Numbered from the stretch's first letter, positions 34,260 through 45,054 are shown. The stretch: 64,000 bases of DNA from Shewanella sp. ANA-3 (GCF_000203935.1 NC_008577.1:2666001-2730000); one strand, 5' to 3'. Translations and numbers: made by a program. Notes: generated from the sequence alone by a model not told the origin.

Positions 34260-37200
34260 ATGCTGAAGTTAATCCAATCCAATCAAATGGAAGTGCTCTG
34301 TGCCCATCTTGCCGCGTATTTGCGCCAGCCGCTACCCGGCGCGGGGTTATTGCAAAGTGAGCATATTTTGGTGCAAAGCCCCGGGATGTCGACTTGGTTA
34401 CGCCTTGAAATTGCAAAACAAAATGGTATTGCCGCCGCGCTGGAGTTCCCACTACCTTCCAGCTTTATTTGGCAACTGTGCCACGATTTACTCCCCAATG
34501 TCCCCAAGGAAAACGCCTTCACTAAGGCGGCTATGACCTGGAAGCTGATGCAACTACTGCCGCGGCTACTGGATGAACCTTCTTTTGGGCCACTGCGCCA
34601 TTATTTGGGCCATACCATAGATAATCTGGAATCGAGCGCGGCTGACACCCATAGCAACCATCAGCTTGGCGCCATAAGCGCCGATGATATTAAGCTTTAC
34701 CAGCTCTGCGGCCGCATCGCCGATATCTTCGACCAGTATTTAGTTTACCGCCCCGACTGGATTGCCGCGTGGGAAGCTAATGAGCCGCTCGAATCGCTCA
34801 AATTGAATGAGGAGCAAAGCTGGCAACCCATCCTCTGGCGCGCGCTGATTGCCTACAATCGCGATGAGCTGCGTCAAAGCCACTACCATAGGGCCAATCT
34901 GCATCAGGATTTGATTGCCGCATTGGGGGATAGCGCCAATTCCCTCGCAAAATTGCCGCAACGTTTATTTGTGTTTGGGATCTCCTCCATGGCGCCCCAA
35001 ACCATCGATGTGCTCCACCAGCTCGCGAGCCGCATCGATGTGATTATCTTAAGCCTTAGCCCCTGTCAGCATTACTGGGGCGACATTATCGACCCACGCC
35101 ATCGGGCGCGTATGGCATTGCAATATGCAGGAAAACGCCAATTAGCTGAGCAATGGGAAGATAAACTCGAAGTCGGCAATCCCCTGCTCGCCAACAATGG
35201 CAAGATGGGCCGCGAATTACTCGATATGCTGCTCGAACTGCCCCCAGAGCACTGTGACTTTGGCGACGATGTGTACTGCGAGCCCTGCGGCGATCCTAAC
35301 GATCCCCACACTAACGCAAGTATGCTGGCTGGTGTGCAATACGATATTTTAGAAATGCAGACACTCGATCGGGTACTCGGGCCGGATGCTGAGCTATATC
35401 AAGAGGTCGCGAATCGCCGGGTATTAACAGCCGACGATGATTCGATTCTAATCAAGAGTTGCCACAGCCCGCTTAGGGAAGTCGAAACCCTGCACGATCA
35501 TTTACTCGACCTGCTGGATAGCGACAACCAACTCACCCCCAAAGACATAGTGGTAATGATGCCGGATGTCGCCGCCTACGCCCCCTATATCGATGCGGTG
35601 TTTGCGGCCAAACAGGGACTGGAATATATCCCCTATGCCATTGCCGACCGCGGCGCGGCGCAGGAATCGCCACTCATTAATAGCTTTTTGAATTTACTCA
35701 ATATTAATCAGAGCCGTTTCGGACTGACGGATATTTTAAGCATTCTCGAAGTCCCAGCCATTTTGCGACGTTTTCAGCTCGAAGAAGACGAGCTGCCACT
35801 CATTCGCCGCTGGTTAGATGAAGCAGGTGTGCGTTGGGGCCGCGATGAACAGAGCCGCCTTAAACAGGGTGTGCCCGCCTTCGAGCAAAACTCCTGGGCC
35901 TTTGGCATAAAACGCTTAATCTTAGGCTATGCCTTAAGGGACGATGCGCCGCTATATCAGTCATCCCCGCAGGGAATGCACTATTTAACGGTGGCTGGGG
36001 TGGAGGGTCAATCGGCACAGGCCCTTGGCAAACTGTTGAATTTTATTGAAGTCCTCGATGAGACCACCCAAGTATTAGCCAAGGCGCAAGCGCCCTCACT
36101 GCGGTTACTCGAACTCACCGAGCTGTTAAACGCCTTTTACGCCCCCGATGAGGACGAACGAGAGCAGCTGCAGGAAATTCGCGATGCGATTGCCGCCTTA
36201 GAGCAAGAGCTACTTGCCGCCAGCCCTGCCGATATGGGTGCACAAGCCAACGACTTAGATTTAAGCATCGAAGTGCTGGCGCTTTGGTTTAATCAACGCT
36301 TAACCGAGTCACGTGTCGGCCAACGATACCTCGCGGGCAGCGTAAATTTTTGTACCTTAATGCCGATGCGCTCGATTCCCTTCAAGGTGGTTTGTCTGCT
36401 GGGGATGAATGATGGTGTCTATCCTAGGGTGCAACATCCTGTGGGCTTTGATCTGATGGCCCATTTGGGTGCGCGCAAAGGCGATCGTTCCCGTAGATTA
36501 GATGATAGATACCTGTATTTAGAGGCGTTACTCTCGGCTCGGGAGCAGCTGTACATCAGTTATATTGGCCGTAGCGAACGGGATAACTCGGAGCGTATTC
36601 CATCTATGCTGGTCTCCGAGCTAATAGAATATTGCCAGCTATGTTATTTACCTGAATCCCTTGCAGCAGAAGCTTCTAATGTCAGTAACGAAGTCGCCCA
36701 ACAGGCATTGCTTGAGGCCATTGTGAGCCATCAGCCGCTGCAACCTTTTGATCCTAAACTGTATCAAGCAGCACTGCCGCAAGCCCTCACCTCCCATGGG
36801 ATAAAACAGAGTTATAGCCAGCAGTGGTGTCCGCCCGATAGCAATAGCCAGTTGCAACATGGCCGATTTATCGAAGCCCATACCCAGATAGTGCTCGAAG
36901 ATGACGCAATTGGTGATAGTGTTCAGGATATTGAGCCGCTTGGCGAAGCAGAGCATGTGGATATCTCGGCCTTTATTCGCTTCTTTCGCAATCCCGCGCA
37001 GTATTTCTTTAATCGTACCCTGAAAGTCGATTTAAACCTTAATATTCAAGCAGATGATAACGATGAGCCCTTTAGTCTTAATGCGTTAGAGCGTTATTTA
37101 TTACAGGCTCAGCTCCTTGGCGATGCGCTTGAGCAAGGACAAAACGAGCCCAGCACTGAACTGTTACAACGCCTTAAAGCCAGCGGTAACTTGCCTATGC

Positions 37201-37964
37201 AGCCCTTTGATGATCTGCTACTGCGCCAATACAGCCATGATATCGCGCCGCTGATCGGTAGAACCCTGTTTATGCGCGGCGATGTCGCTCCCCGGCATGC
37301 CGATATTCGGCTCAGCTTTGAGTTACCCCATCAGAACTCTGGAACTCAGTTAAAAGCCAAGCGGGTGATCCTCGAAGGTCGAATCGATGATATCAGCCCT
37401 AAAGGATTGGTCACTTGCCGCCCCGGCAGTGCCCATGGGCGGGACATTTTAGCCTTGTATTTACGTCATTTATGTTTGATGGCCGCCGGAGTGGCTCAAC
37501 CTAGCTACCTGCAACCTAGCTATCTGCTGGATATGGGGCATTTTCATGCCCTCGCGCCCATTACGCCAGCGCTTGCCCATGCGCAGCTTGCCAACTTATT
37601 AAAGTATTTTTATCAGGGCCAAATTCATCCCCTGTGCTTTATGCCAAGAACCTCCCTCGCCTATGCCAGCGCTGAGGCGCATGAAGCGCAAGACTCGCAC
37701 ACAAGCACAGACCCGCACAAAGCACGGCTCGAAGCGGCGCAGAGCGAATGGCTGGACGAGCAAGGTGAACTTGGCGAAGGCACAGATCCCCATTATCAGC
37801 GGCTGTTTCATTTTCCCGACGACTTTACCGAGGCACATTTTGGCAAGCTCGCCGATGACATCTATCGGCCAATGCTTAGCCTGTATCACAAGGATACCCT
37901 CGCCCAACTCGAGGAATTTGCCCTGAATGAAGCCCAAACCGCCACGACAGAGGGAGCGCACTGA
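34260..37964 (+). CDS. recC: Exodeoxyribonuclease V gamma subunit RecC
   Basis: A 1234-residue subunit, a little longer than E. coli RecC. It starts M-L-K-L-I-Q-S-N-Q-M-E-V-L, matching the E. coli N terminus; the longer reading from 34221 is rejected. Blocks S-P-G-M-S-T-W-L, Y-L-V-Y-R-P-D-W and G-M-N-D-G-V-Y-P-R are diagnostic. RecC holds an inactive helicase/nuclease fold that recognises Chi and splits the duplex inside RecBCD. The ORF overlaps recB by one base (TGATG). The E. coli gene ptr, which lies between recC and recB there, is absent. Confidence 0.95.
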   Translation: MLKLIQSNQMEVLCAHLAAYLRQPLPGAGLLQSEHILVQSPGMSTWLRLEIAKQNGIAAALEFPLPSSFIWQLCHDLLPNVPKENAFTKAAMTWKLMQLLPRLLDEPSFGPLRHYLGHTIDNLESSAADTHSNHQLGAISADDIKLYQLCGRIADIFDQYLVYRPDWIAAWEANEPLESLKLNEEQSWQPILWRALIAYNRDELRQSHYHRANLHQDLIAALGDSANSLAKLPQRLFVFGISSMAPQTIDVLHQLASRIDVIILSLSPCQHYWGDIIDPRHRARMALQYAGKRQLAEQWEDKLEVGNPLLANNGKMGRELLDMLLELPPEHCDFGDDVYCEPCGDPNDPHTNASMLAGVQYDILEMQTLDRVLGPDAELYQEVANRRVLTADDDSILIKSCHSPLREVETLHDHLLDLLDSDNQLTPKDIVVMMPDVAAYAPYIDAVFAAKQGLEYIPYAIADRGAAQESPLINSFLNLLNINQSRFGLTDILSILEVPAILRRFQLEEDELPLIRRWLDEAGVRWGRDEQSRLKQGVPAFEQNSWAFGIKRLILGYALRDDAPLYQSSPQGMHYLTVAGVEGQSAQALGKLLNFIEVLDETTQVLAKAQAPSLRLLELTELLNAFYAPDEDEREQLQEIRDAIAALEQELLAASPADMGAQANDLDLSIEVLALWFNQRLTESRVGQRYLAGSVNFCTLMPMRSIPFKVVCLLGMNDGVYPRVQHPVGFDLMAHLGARKGDRSRRLDDRYLYLEALLSAREQLYISYIGRSERDNSERIPSMLVSELIEYCQLCYLPESLAAEASNVSNEVAQQALLEAIVSHQPLQPFDPKLYQAALPQALTSHGIKQSYSQQWCPPDSNSQLQHGRFIEAHTQIVLEDDAIGDSVQDIEPLGEAEHVDISAFIRFFRNPAQYFFNRTLKVDLNLNIQADDNDEPFSLNALERYLLQAQLLGDALEQGQNEPSTELLQRLKASGNLPMQPFDDLLLRQYSHDIAPLIGRTLFMRGDVAPRHADIRLSFELPHQNSGTQLKAKRVILEGRIDDISPKGLVTCRPGSAHGRDILALYLRHLCLMAAGVAQPSYLQPSYLLDMGHFHALAPITPALAHAQLANLLKYFYQGQIHPLCFMPRTSLAYASAEAHEAQDSHTSTDPHKARLEAAQSEWLDEQGELGEGTDPHYQRLFHFPDDFTEAHFGKLADDIYRPMLSLYHKDTLAQLEEFALNEAQTATTEGAH

Positions 37965-40900
37965 TGACTAAGGTATCACCCGCTTTGCCGTTAGATTCGC
38001 TCACCCTGCCATTTGGTGGCAGTCGCTTAATCGAGGCCAGTGCGGGCACGGGGAAAACCTACACCATTTCAGGTCTGTATCTCAGATTACTGCTTGGGGA
38101 TGGCTTAAGCGAACCGCTCAATTGTGAACAAATTCTGGTCGTGACCTTTACCAATGCCGCCACTGAGGAACTGAGGGACAGGATTCGCCGCCGCATTCAG
38201 GTTGCCTTTAAGTGTTTCTTAGGATTAGAGATTAACGATCCTTTTGTGCAGGCGCTGTACGATAAGACCCCTGAAGCCGAGCGCGCTATCGCCCTGAGAC
38301 GCTTCGATTTGGCGCTCAAATCCCTCGACGAAGCGGCAATTTTTACGATTCATGGATTTTGTCAACGAATTTTGGCCGATCTCGCCTTCGAATCATCATT
38401 GTTGTTCGAGTCGGATTTCACCTTAGACGACAGCGAGTTTTTACACCATGCGGTGCGGGACTTTTGGCGCGAGGCCTGCTATCCGCTACCTGAGTATTTA
38501 GCCCAAATCATTGCCAGCGAATTTGGCGATCCCGACGGATTAGTCAAGCAGTTGAGAGCCTTGCTCGGTGCCAGTGAGGCCAAACCGCTTAAACCTGTGC
38601 AGCCCTTTGCTCGTTTGGCAGAGTCCTTAAGCCAGAGTGTGCAGCGCTTTAAACTCGCCTGGCCGCGTGGCCGCGACGCGCTGTTAGAGTTACTGCATAG
38701 CCTGCCGCTTAACGGTCAACGTTTTGGTAAGGCGAGCGACAATTACCCTAAACTGGCGGAAATGTTCGACCAGCTGGATAACTTTTTAGCCTTTGGTCAT
38801 GGCTTACCGCCGCTTAAAGTGCTCGAAGCGCTGTCGTTATCCGAGCTTAAGCTGAATAAGGGCGGCGTGCTCCCAAGTGCGAGCGAGGCGCCACTGCTTG
38901 ACCATATGGAGCAGTTAGCCGCATTGATTAACGCGATTAAACCCGCATTTCTTTATAGCGCCAAACAAGGGATCAGCGAGCGTTTTGCCAAGCAAAAACA
39001 GCAAAAAAATGTGCTGACACCAGATGATCTGCTCACCACCTTGGCAGCGGCGATGCAGGCCAATCCCGACACTTTGCCAAAGGCGGTGGCGAGTCGCTTC
39101 CCCGTGGCCTTAATCGATGAGTTCCAAGATACGGATCCTCTGCAATTTGCTATTTTCTCAGGGATTTATCAAACCCGTTTGGGGCTTGATACTCAAAATT
39201 CGGCGGCTGAACCTAAGCCTCGCACGGATAGCAAATTAAGCCTGCTGATGATTGGTGACCCAAAACAGGCGATTTATGCTTTCCGCGGCGCCGATATTTA
39301 CACTTATATCGAGGCGCGCAGACAAACCCAGGCGCACTATTTTCTCGATACTAACTATCGCTCGAGCCGCAATCTGGTGGCCGGAGTAAATCATTTATTT
39401 GCCCAGCATTCAGATCCTTTTATTAGCCAATCGATTCCCTTCGATCCAGTCAAAACGCCTGCCAGTGCGGCGGCCAAACAACTCGTCGAGCAAGCGCCCA
39501 ATAGTGCCGCGCTGCGGTTAAAACTCTTGAGTGAAGGCGAAACGGGGCTTAATAAAGCCAGTGCTAGACAAACCTTGGCTGAAGACACCGCCGCCGAAAT
39601 CACCCGTTTACTGACGCAGGCCGCCAATGGTCAATGCCGCACGCCCAAAGGGCCATTAATTGCTAAAGATATCGCCATCTTAGTGCGCGATAGAAACGAA
39701 GCGGCCGTGATGAAAACCGCGCTGAGCAAGCGCCAGATTGGCGCCGTCTTTTTAAGTCGCGACAGCGTATTTGAAACAGTCGAAGCGCGGGAAATGGCGC
39801 TCATTCTGCGCGCCTTGGCCAGTCCCAAGGACGAGCGCGCCCTGCGTAGCGCCCTTGCAACCGCCCTGCTTGGTTATCGCGCCGAGCAAATCCATGCCTT
39901 TAACCAAGATGAAGAGCAGCGCCAAAGACTGCTGGAGCAGTTTTTTGAGCTGCACCAGATCTGGCAAAAACGCGGCATTATGCCGGCGCTGCTCAGCCTA
40001 GCCAATGCGACCCAGATGGTTGCGCGTCTGCTGCATTCCCCCGCTTCGACAAGCACTGACCAAGCGGAGCAAGATGCAGCCGCTCAGCTTGAGGCGAGCA
40101 ATGGTGAACGTCGACTCACGGATTTTCGCCACTTAGCCGAGCTGTTGCAGCAAAAGGCGACCGAAATTGATGGGATCAGTGCCCTGCTCAACTGGTATGA
40201 GCAACAACTGATTGATAACACAGGAACTGATGAACAGCAGCTGCGCCTTGAAAGCGAGCAAAACTTAGTGCAAATCGTCACCATCCATAAGAGTAAGGGG
40301 CTGGAATACCCAGTATGCTTTGTGCCCTTTGTCAGCCTTGCGCGGGACAATCGCCGCCGCCCGACGCCCATGCTCTACCACAGAACCAATGCCGATGGCG
40401 CGCAGGAGCTGGTGTGGGATTTAGAAGGCACGGACGAAGGTTGGGAACAGGCAAAGCAGGAAACCTTAGCCGAAGATCTGCGTCTGCTCTATGTGGCGCT
40501 CACCCGCCCCGTGTACCTGTGTTATTTGTACATAGCCAACCATAGCCGCATGTTAAAGACGGGGCTTAAAAGCCAGCTGCATGAGACCGCCATCGGTTAT
40601 CTACTTGGGATCACTGACACGGATTGTGATTTTTCGCGTCTGCAAAATGCCGCCAAGGCGCTGGTCGCGGGTCTCGAGTCGAGTCAACCTGCGATCAGCA
40701 TTGAGGTGGTGGCCGACGACATTGAGGCTAATAAACTGCAAACAGGTGGAGCGAATACTCATACCTTGAGTGCCCGTAAGGTCAGCCGTCAGTATCGCAC
40801 TCCATGGCGCGTCGGCAGTTATTCCGGTTTAGTTAAAAATGCACCACACGCTAAAGCCACTCCTGGCGCCGATGATGAGGTCAATGCCGTATTGGGCACT

Positions 40901-41755
40901 GATACCACAAATAGCGCAATTGATCCCATATGGCCAGACCACTGGTGGCAAGAAGCTGCCGATCTGCAAGCACAACCTCTGCTCAATCGCTTTAGTTTTG
41001 AGCGCGGCGCCAACGCGGGTAGCTTTATGCACTTAGTGCTTGAGTTAATTGATTTTACCCAAGCTCAAATCGACTTACCCCGAGAGCTACCTAAGGCCAT
41101 GTTGCAATACGGCATTGCCCCCGAATGGCAGCCCGTATTAGAGGATTGGTATCTTGAGGTATTGCAAGCACCACTGGCATTAATGGCGCAGGATAATCAG
41201 CTTATCAATCCCGAGCTGTGTTTAGCCGCACTCGCGCCGCAGCACACCTTAGTTGAGATGGAGTTTTACCTACCTCTGAATCGCTTAAAGGATACGGAGC
41301 TTAATCAACTCCTTGGGCAATATGGCTACGATACCGAGCTGCAGTTTGACGAATTACAGGGTATGCTTAAGGGCTTTATCGACTTAACCTTTGAATATCA
41401 AGGCAAGTTTTATATTGCCGACTATAAGTCGAACCATCTGGGGGATAATATTCAAGCCTATCATCATAGCGCCCTGAAACAGGCGATTGGCGATCATAGG
41501 TATGATTTGCAATATATTCTCTACTCCCTTGCGCTGCACCGCTATTTAGCGATGCGCTTGCCCAATTATGATTACGATACCCATATCGGCGGCTGTTATT
41601 ATTTGTTTTTACGGGGAATGTCGGTGCAATATCCAGGCTTTGGTATTTATTACGATAAACCGCCCAAGGCGCTGATTTTGGCATTAGATGCGCTGTTTCA
41701 GCGCAGCCTAGAGACAAGCACTGTGAATCAACAGGATACGGGAGCAATGGCATGA
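37964..41755 (+). CDS. recB: Exodeoxyribonuclease V beta subunit RecB
   Basis: A 1263-residue UvrD-like 3'-5' helicase with a C-terminal nuclease domain. Walker A is E-A-S-A-G-T-G-K-T-Y, Walker B is A-L-I-D-E-F-Q-D-T-D, motif IV is D-T-N-Y-R-S-S, and motif V contains I-H-K-S-K-G-L-E-Y. The nuclease centre is G-F-I-D-L-T-F then F-Y-I-A-D-Y-K-S-N, with the Asp and Lys that bind metal. Role: unwinding and resection of double-strand ends, and loading of RecA after Chi. Translationally coupled to recC and recD. Confidence 0.96.
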   Translation: MTKVSPALPLDSLTLPFGGSRLIEASAGTGKTYTISGLYLRLLLGDGLSEPLNCEQILVVTFTNAATEELRDRIRRRIQVAFKCFLGLEINDPFVQALYDKTPEAERAIALRRFDLALKSLDEAAIFTIHGFCQRILADLAFESSLLFESDFTLDDSEFLHHAVRDFWREACYPLPEYLAQIIASEFGDPDGLVKQLRALLGASEAKPLKPVQPFARLAESLSQSVQRFKLAWPRGRDALLELLHSLPLNGQRFGKASDNYPKLAEMFDQLDNFLAFGHGLPPLKVLEALSLSELKLNKGGVLPSASEAPLLDHMEQLAALINAIKPAFLYSAKQGISERFAKQKQQKNVLTPDDLLTTLAAAMQANPDTLPKAVASRFPVALIDEFQDTDPLQFAIFSGIYQTRLGLDTQNSAAEPKPRTDSKLSLLMIGDPKQAIYAFRGADIYTYIEARRQTQAHYFLDTNYRSSRNLVAGVNHLFAQHSDPFISQSIPFDPVKTPASAAAKQLVEQAPNSAALRLKLLSEGETGLNKASARQTLAEDTAAEITRLLTQAANGQCRTPKGPLIAKDIAILVRDRNEAAVMKTALSKRQIGAVFLSRDSVFETVEAREMALILRALASPKDERALRSALATALLGYRAEQIHAFNQDEEQRQRLLEQFFELHQIWQKRGIMPALLSLANATQMVARLLHSPASTSTDQAEQDAAAQLEASNGERRLTDFRHLAELLQQKATEIDGISALLNWYEQQLIDNTGTDEQQLRLESEQNLVQIVTIHKSKGLEYPVCFVPFVSLARDNRRRPTPMLYHRTNADGAQELVWDLEGTDEGWEQAKQETLAEDLRLLYVALTRPVYLCYLYIANHSRMLKTGLKSQLHETAIGYLLGITDTDCDFSRLQNAAKALVAGLESSQPAISIEVVADDIEANKLQTGGANTHTLSARKVSRQYRTPWRVGSYSGLVKNAPHAKATPGADDEVNAVLGTDTTNSAIDPIWPDHWWQEAADLQAQPLLNRFSFERGANAGSFMHLVLELIDFTQAQIDLPRELPKAMLQYGIAPEWQPVLEDWYLEVLQAPLALMAQDNQLINPELCLAALAPQHTLVEMEFYLPLNRLKDTELNQLLGQYGYDTELQFDELQGMLKGFIDLTFEYQGKFYIADYKSNHLGDNIQAYHHSALKQAIGDHRYDLQYILYSLALHRYLAMRLPNYDYDTHIGGCYYLFLRGMSVQYPGFGIYYDKPPKALILALDALFQRSLETSTVNQQDTGAMA

Positions 41756-43857
41756 ACCACAGCACCGAACTGACTCCCCCAAAAGAATCAACCCAATGGG
41801 TTGAAGCTGGCGCACTCAGACTCAAGGCGCCGCTCGCAGAGCTACTCAAATACTGGGAAAAGGAGCGGCTGATCACCCCGCTCGATCGCCATTTTGCCCT
41901 TGAGATGGCTAGGCTTCACCCCAATGACGCCCAAGAGCCACTGTTTATGCTGCTGTGCGCCCTGTTAAGCCAACAGCTCTCGGCCCAACATACCTGCCTA
42001 GTGCTCGAACATATAGTGCCAGCCAATCCGATGGCAGAGTCGGTTAATCACTGCCAAATCCGTTTGAGCCTGCCAGAGCTGATTGCAAGGCTGCAAAATT
42101 TTGAGGCCGTTGGCGAACCTCACAGCAATAAACCACTGATTTTTGATGGCGGCCGACTCTATCTTGAGCGTTATCATCATTTCGAAACCGAGGTGGCCAA
42201 CGCCCTGACAAGGCTATCTTCGAGTCAACCCGCCAACAGCAATGATAAAGATTCAGACGCGCCGCTACGCAGGCAGCTCGATTACTTATTTCCAAACGCC
42301 GCATCTTCCCATGCAGCCACAACCCTTGAGCCTCATATCGACTGGCAAAAGGTGGCAACGGCAACGGCGCTCGGCAAGAAGCTTGCGGTGATCACCGGCG
42401 GCCCTGGTACAGGCAAAACCACCACAGTGACTAAGTTACTGTTGCTACAGCAATTAGGTTCACCAAAACAGATAAGACTCGTCGCCCCGACAGGTAAGGC
42501 CGCCGCCCGTTTAAGTGAATCGATAAAGGCCTCGAAAGCAAGACTCGAGCAGGAACTCAAACAGGCTCAAGCGACAAACGAACAAGTACAAAGTCACGAA
42601 ACCCAAGCGCTGTTAGCCGCGCTCAAGCAAGTGCCGGAAGAGGCATCAACCTTACATCGTCTGCTGGGGGTTATCCCCAATTCGGCGCAGTTTCGTCACC
42701 ATCAGGGCAATCCCCTGCGGCTAGATCTCTTGATTGTCGATGAAGCCTCAATGGTCGATTTGCCAATGATGTATAAGCTGCTCACGGCCCTCCCCGAACA
42801 GGCGGGTTTGATACTGCTTGGGGATCAGGACCAACTCGCCTCGGTTGAAGCAGGCGCAGTGCTAGCCGATATTTGCGCAGGACTAAAATACGAGTCAGAC
42901 CAACACTCTGAATGGCGAATGCGTTATAGCCAAGCTCAGGCCGAACAATTGAGCAAGCTCACCAGCTTTGATCTGCGCGCCTATATTCACCGCGAGCCAA
43001 AGATTGGCGACAGTTTGTGTATGTTGACCCACAGCCACAGATTTAAGGGCGATGCGGGCATTGGCCTATTAGCCAGTGCGGTGAATCGCTCCGATCTGGC
43101 GGGGATTTTGACCGTATGGCAACGGGGACTGGCCGAGCTTACTTGGCTAGAACACAGTATGGCTCTGAGCCAGACCCAAGCCAAAATCAGCGAGCCTGCA
43201 AACAACAGCGGACTTCATGCCCTGCTAACACAGGCCTGTGAGCAATACGCTGAGTATTTACGTCCGCTGCAAATTTCAGATCCAAGCAGTGTGCCAAGCG
43301 CCATCGAAGCCATTGCCCGCTTTAACCAGTATCGCATCCTATGCGCCATGCGCAGTGGCGATTATGGTGTCGAAGGTATCAATCAAACTGTGACTAAGGC
43401 GCTGTCTCAGGCCAAGCTGATCCATCCCCAGCAAGAGTTTTACCTCGGCAGACCGATTATTATCCAAAGCAACGACTATAACTTGGGCCTGTTTAACGGT
43501 GATATTGGCTTGATTTTGCAGGATGAAGACAGGCCAGAGCGACTGATGGCCCACTTTATCAAAGCCGATGGCAAACTGCTTAAAGTGCTCCCGGCAAGGC
43601 TACCTAGCCATGAAACCTGCTACGCCATGACGGTACATAAAAGTCAGGGCAGTGAATTTAATCGCGTCGCCCTCGTACTTCCGCCAAATCCGAGCCTAGT
43701 ACAGTGGCAATTGCTCACCAAGGAGCTTGTCTACACCGCGATTACCCGTGCAAAACAACACTTTAGCTGTTTAGGAACACAGCAAGTCTTCGAGCGTGCA
43801 AGCCAGCAAGCCACCCAACGGGCCTCAGGTTTAGCCGATAGGCTCTGGCGCGATTAA
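41752..43857 (+). CDS. recD: Exodeoxyribonuclease V alpha subunit RecD
   Basis: A 701-residue SF1B 5'-3' helicase. Walker A is T-G-G-P-G-T-G-K-T-T-T, motif Ia A-P-T-G-K-A-A-A-R, Walker B L-I-V-D-E-A-S-M-V-D, motif III L-G-D-Q-D-Q-L-A-S-V-E-A-G, and the C-terminal block Y-A-M-T-V-H-K-S-Q-G-S-E-F. It overlaps the recB stop by four bases (ATGA). At about 700 residues it is longer than E. coli RecD (608), with extra sequence before the ATPase core and around residues 255-290. Confidence 0.95.
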   Translation: MNHSTELTPPKESTQWVEAGALRLKAPLAELLKYWEKERLITPLDRHFALEMARLHPNDAQEPLFMLLCALLSQQLSAQHTCLVLEHIVPANPMAESVNHCQIRLSLPELIARLQNFEAVGEPHSNKPLIFDGGRLYLERYHHFETEVANALTRLSSSQPANSNDKDSDAPLRRQLDYLFPNAASSHAATTLEPHIDWQKVATATALGKKLAVITGGPGTGKTTTVTKLLLLQQLGSPKQIRLVAPTGKAAARLSESIKASKARLEQELKQAQATNEQVQSHETQALLAALKQVPEEASTLHRLLGVIPNSAQFRHHQGNPLRLDLLIVDEASMVDLPMMYKLLTALPEQAGLILLGDQDQLASVEAGAVLADICAGLKYESDQHSEWRMRYSQAQAEQLSKLTSFDLRAYIHREPKIGDSLCMLTHSHRFKGDAGIGLLASAVNRSDLAGILTVWQRGLAELTWLEHSMALSQTQAKISEPANNSGLHALLTQACEQYAEYLRPLQISDPSSVPSAIEAIARFNQYRILCAMRSGDYGVEGINQTVTKALSQAKLIHPQQEFYLGRPIIIQSNDYNLGLFNGDIGLILQDEDRPERLMAHFIKADGKLLKVLPARLPSHETCYAMTVHKSQGSEFNRVALVLPPNPSLVQWQLLTKELVYTAITRAKQHFSCLGTQQVFERASQQATQRASGLADRLWRD

Positions 43858-43924
43858 GTGATAACGAATGAATAGTTAACTTATTGATTAACATTAAGAA
43901 TCAACAAGTAAAAGGATCTTAAGA

Positions 43925-44320
43925 TTGACGGAACAAGCCATGATCAAACTGCACCAGATGCAAGATGTCATCAATTTATTTGATGGCATTAAAGCTGAGG
44001 CGCAATTACCCGCACAATGCTACGAATGCTCACGTTACATTCGTTGGTCAGAATTTGAGGCAATGCAAGTATACGAGCTTGATTTTGAACCTTATTTAAC
44101 CGTTGCAGCAAACTGTGATATGCGTTTTTTTACCCTGTATCAGAGTCAGCACCGCTTATATCTTGCCCATTGCAACTATGCTGGTCACGCGCCGCGATGG
44201 GAAGCTCGCCCCATCACCTTGTCGCAACTGACGGATACCGCGTTAATGACGAGGCTGATGCAAGAACACGCCTATCAGTTAGGGCTCAATATCAAGCTCG
44301 ATTTGGATTATCCCGTCTAG
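43925..44320 (+). CDS. Hypothetical protein, 131 residues
   Basis: I do not recognise this protein. It is soluble, with several aromatic residues and a C-x-x-C motif near the N terminus (Q-C-Y-E-C). No signal peptide or transmembrane segment. The start is probably the TTG at 43925, eight bases after AAGGA; an ATG five codons later (43940) is the alternative. It lies 67 bases after recD and 80 bases before a methyltransferase gene. Codon use matches the core genome. Confidence 0.7.
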   Translation: MTEQAMIKLHQMQDVINLFDGIKAEAQLPAQCYECSRYIRWSEFEAMQVYELDFEPYLTVAANCDMRFFTLYQSQHRLYLAHCNYAGHAPRWEARPITLSQLTDTALMTRLMQEHAYQLGLNIKLDLDYPV

Positions 44321-44400
44321 TCTCACTTTGTTGGGCTGAAATGCATTGTACTAGACTGGTTATCATCGAAGTCTTTGGTCACTGATAAAGGAAGCAAGAT

Positions 44401-45054
44401 TTGAAGTCGCAAGTAAAAGATAACTATCAAATCACAGTGGCGACCTTTGATAAACATGCCAAACAGTATCAGGACAAATATCTGGAATTTGCCCCATACA
44501 CCCAAAGCTATGATTGCCTGCTGAGCTATCTCACCGAACATAGTCGCCTACTCGATATCAGTTGTGGGCCAGGCGGTATCAGCCGCTATCTGGTTGCGAA
44601 GGAACCTAAATTAACGGTTTTTGGTATCGACCTCGCCCCGCAAATGATCTCGCTCGCGAAACAAAATGTCCCCTCGGGTCACTTTGAGCTCATGGACTGC
44701 CGTCATCTTCATAAGCTTATTGACCGAAACATGCCGCCGTTTGATCTTATCGCCTGCGGCTTTGCACTGCCTTACTTATCCCAAACGGATCTGGTCGCGT
44801 TTTTTGCACATCTTCGCGCCCTGATTGCGCCGCAGGGCATTGTGTATCTTAGCACCATGGAAGGTGAAGATAGCCGTTCTGGTTTACAAACTGGTAGCAC
44901 TGGCGACAGTGTCTATGTGCATTACCATCAATATGATTTTATTGAACAACAACTTGCGGCCAATGGTTTTCAGATACGAGATGTCAAGCGTCAGCTCTTT
45001 CCAGCATCTGAAGGAACAACGGATCTCTTTATTCTGGCGCAAGCGGGTGCTTAG
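44401..45054 (+). CDS. Class I SAM-dependent methyltransferase
   Basis: A 217-residue Rossmann-fold methyltransferase. Motif I is L-L-D-I-S-C-G-P-G-G-I-S, motif II ends F-G-I-D-L-A-P-Q-M, motif III is F-E-L-M-D-C-R-H and motif IV is F-D-L-I-A-C-G-F-A-L-P-Y. The overall pattern is that of small-molecule or UbiE-like methyltransferases; the substrate cannot be told. The start is the TTG at 44401, preceded by AAAGGAAG. Confidence 0.83.
   Translation: MKSQVKDNYQITVATFDKHAKQYQDKYLEFAPYTQSYDCLLSYLTEHSRLLDISCGPGGISRYLVAKEPKLTVFGIDLAPQMISLAKQNVPSGHFELMDCRHLHKLIDRNMPPFDLIACGFALPYLSQTDLVAFFAHLRALIAPQGIVYLSTMEGEDSRSGLQTGSTGDSVYVHYHQYDFIEQQLAANGFQIRDVKRQLFPASEGTTDLFILAQAGA

Noticed and set aside
41376..41876. 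166-codon minus-strand open frame across the recB-recD junction
   Set aside because: Antisense to two strongly conserved genes, no domain, no ribosome site.
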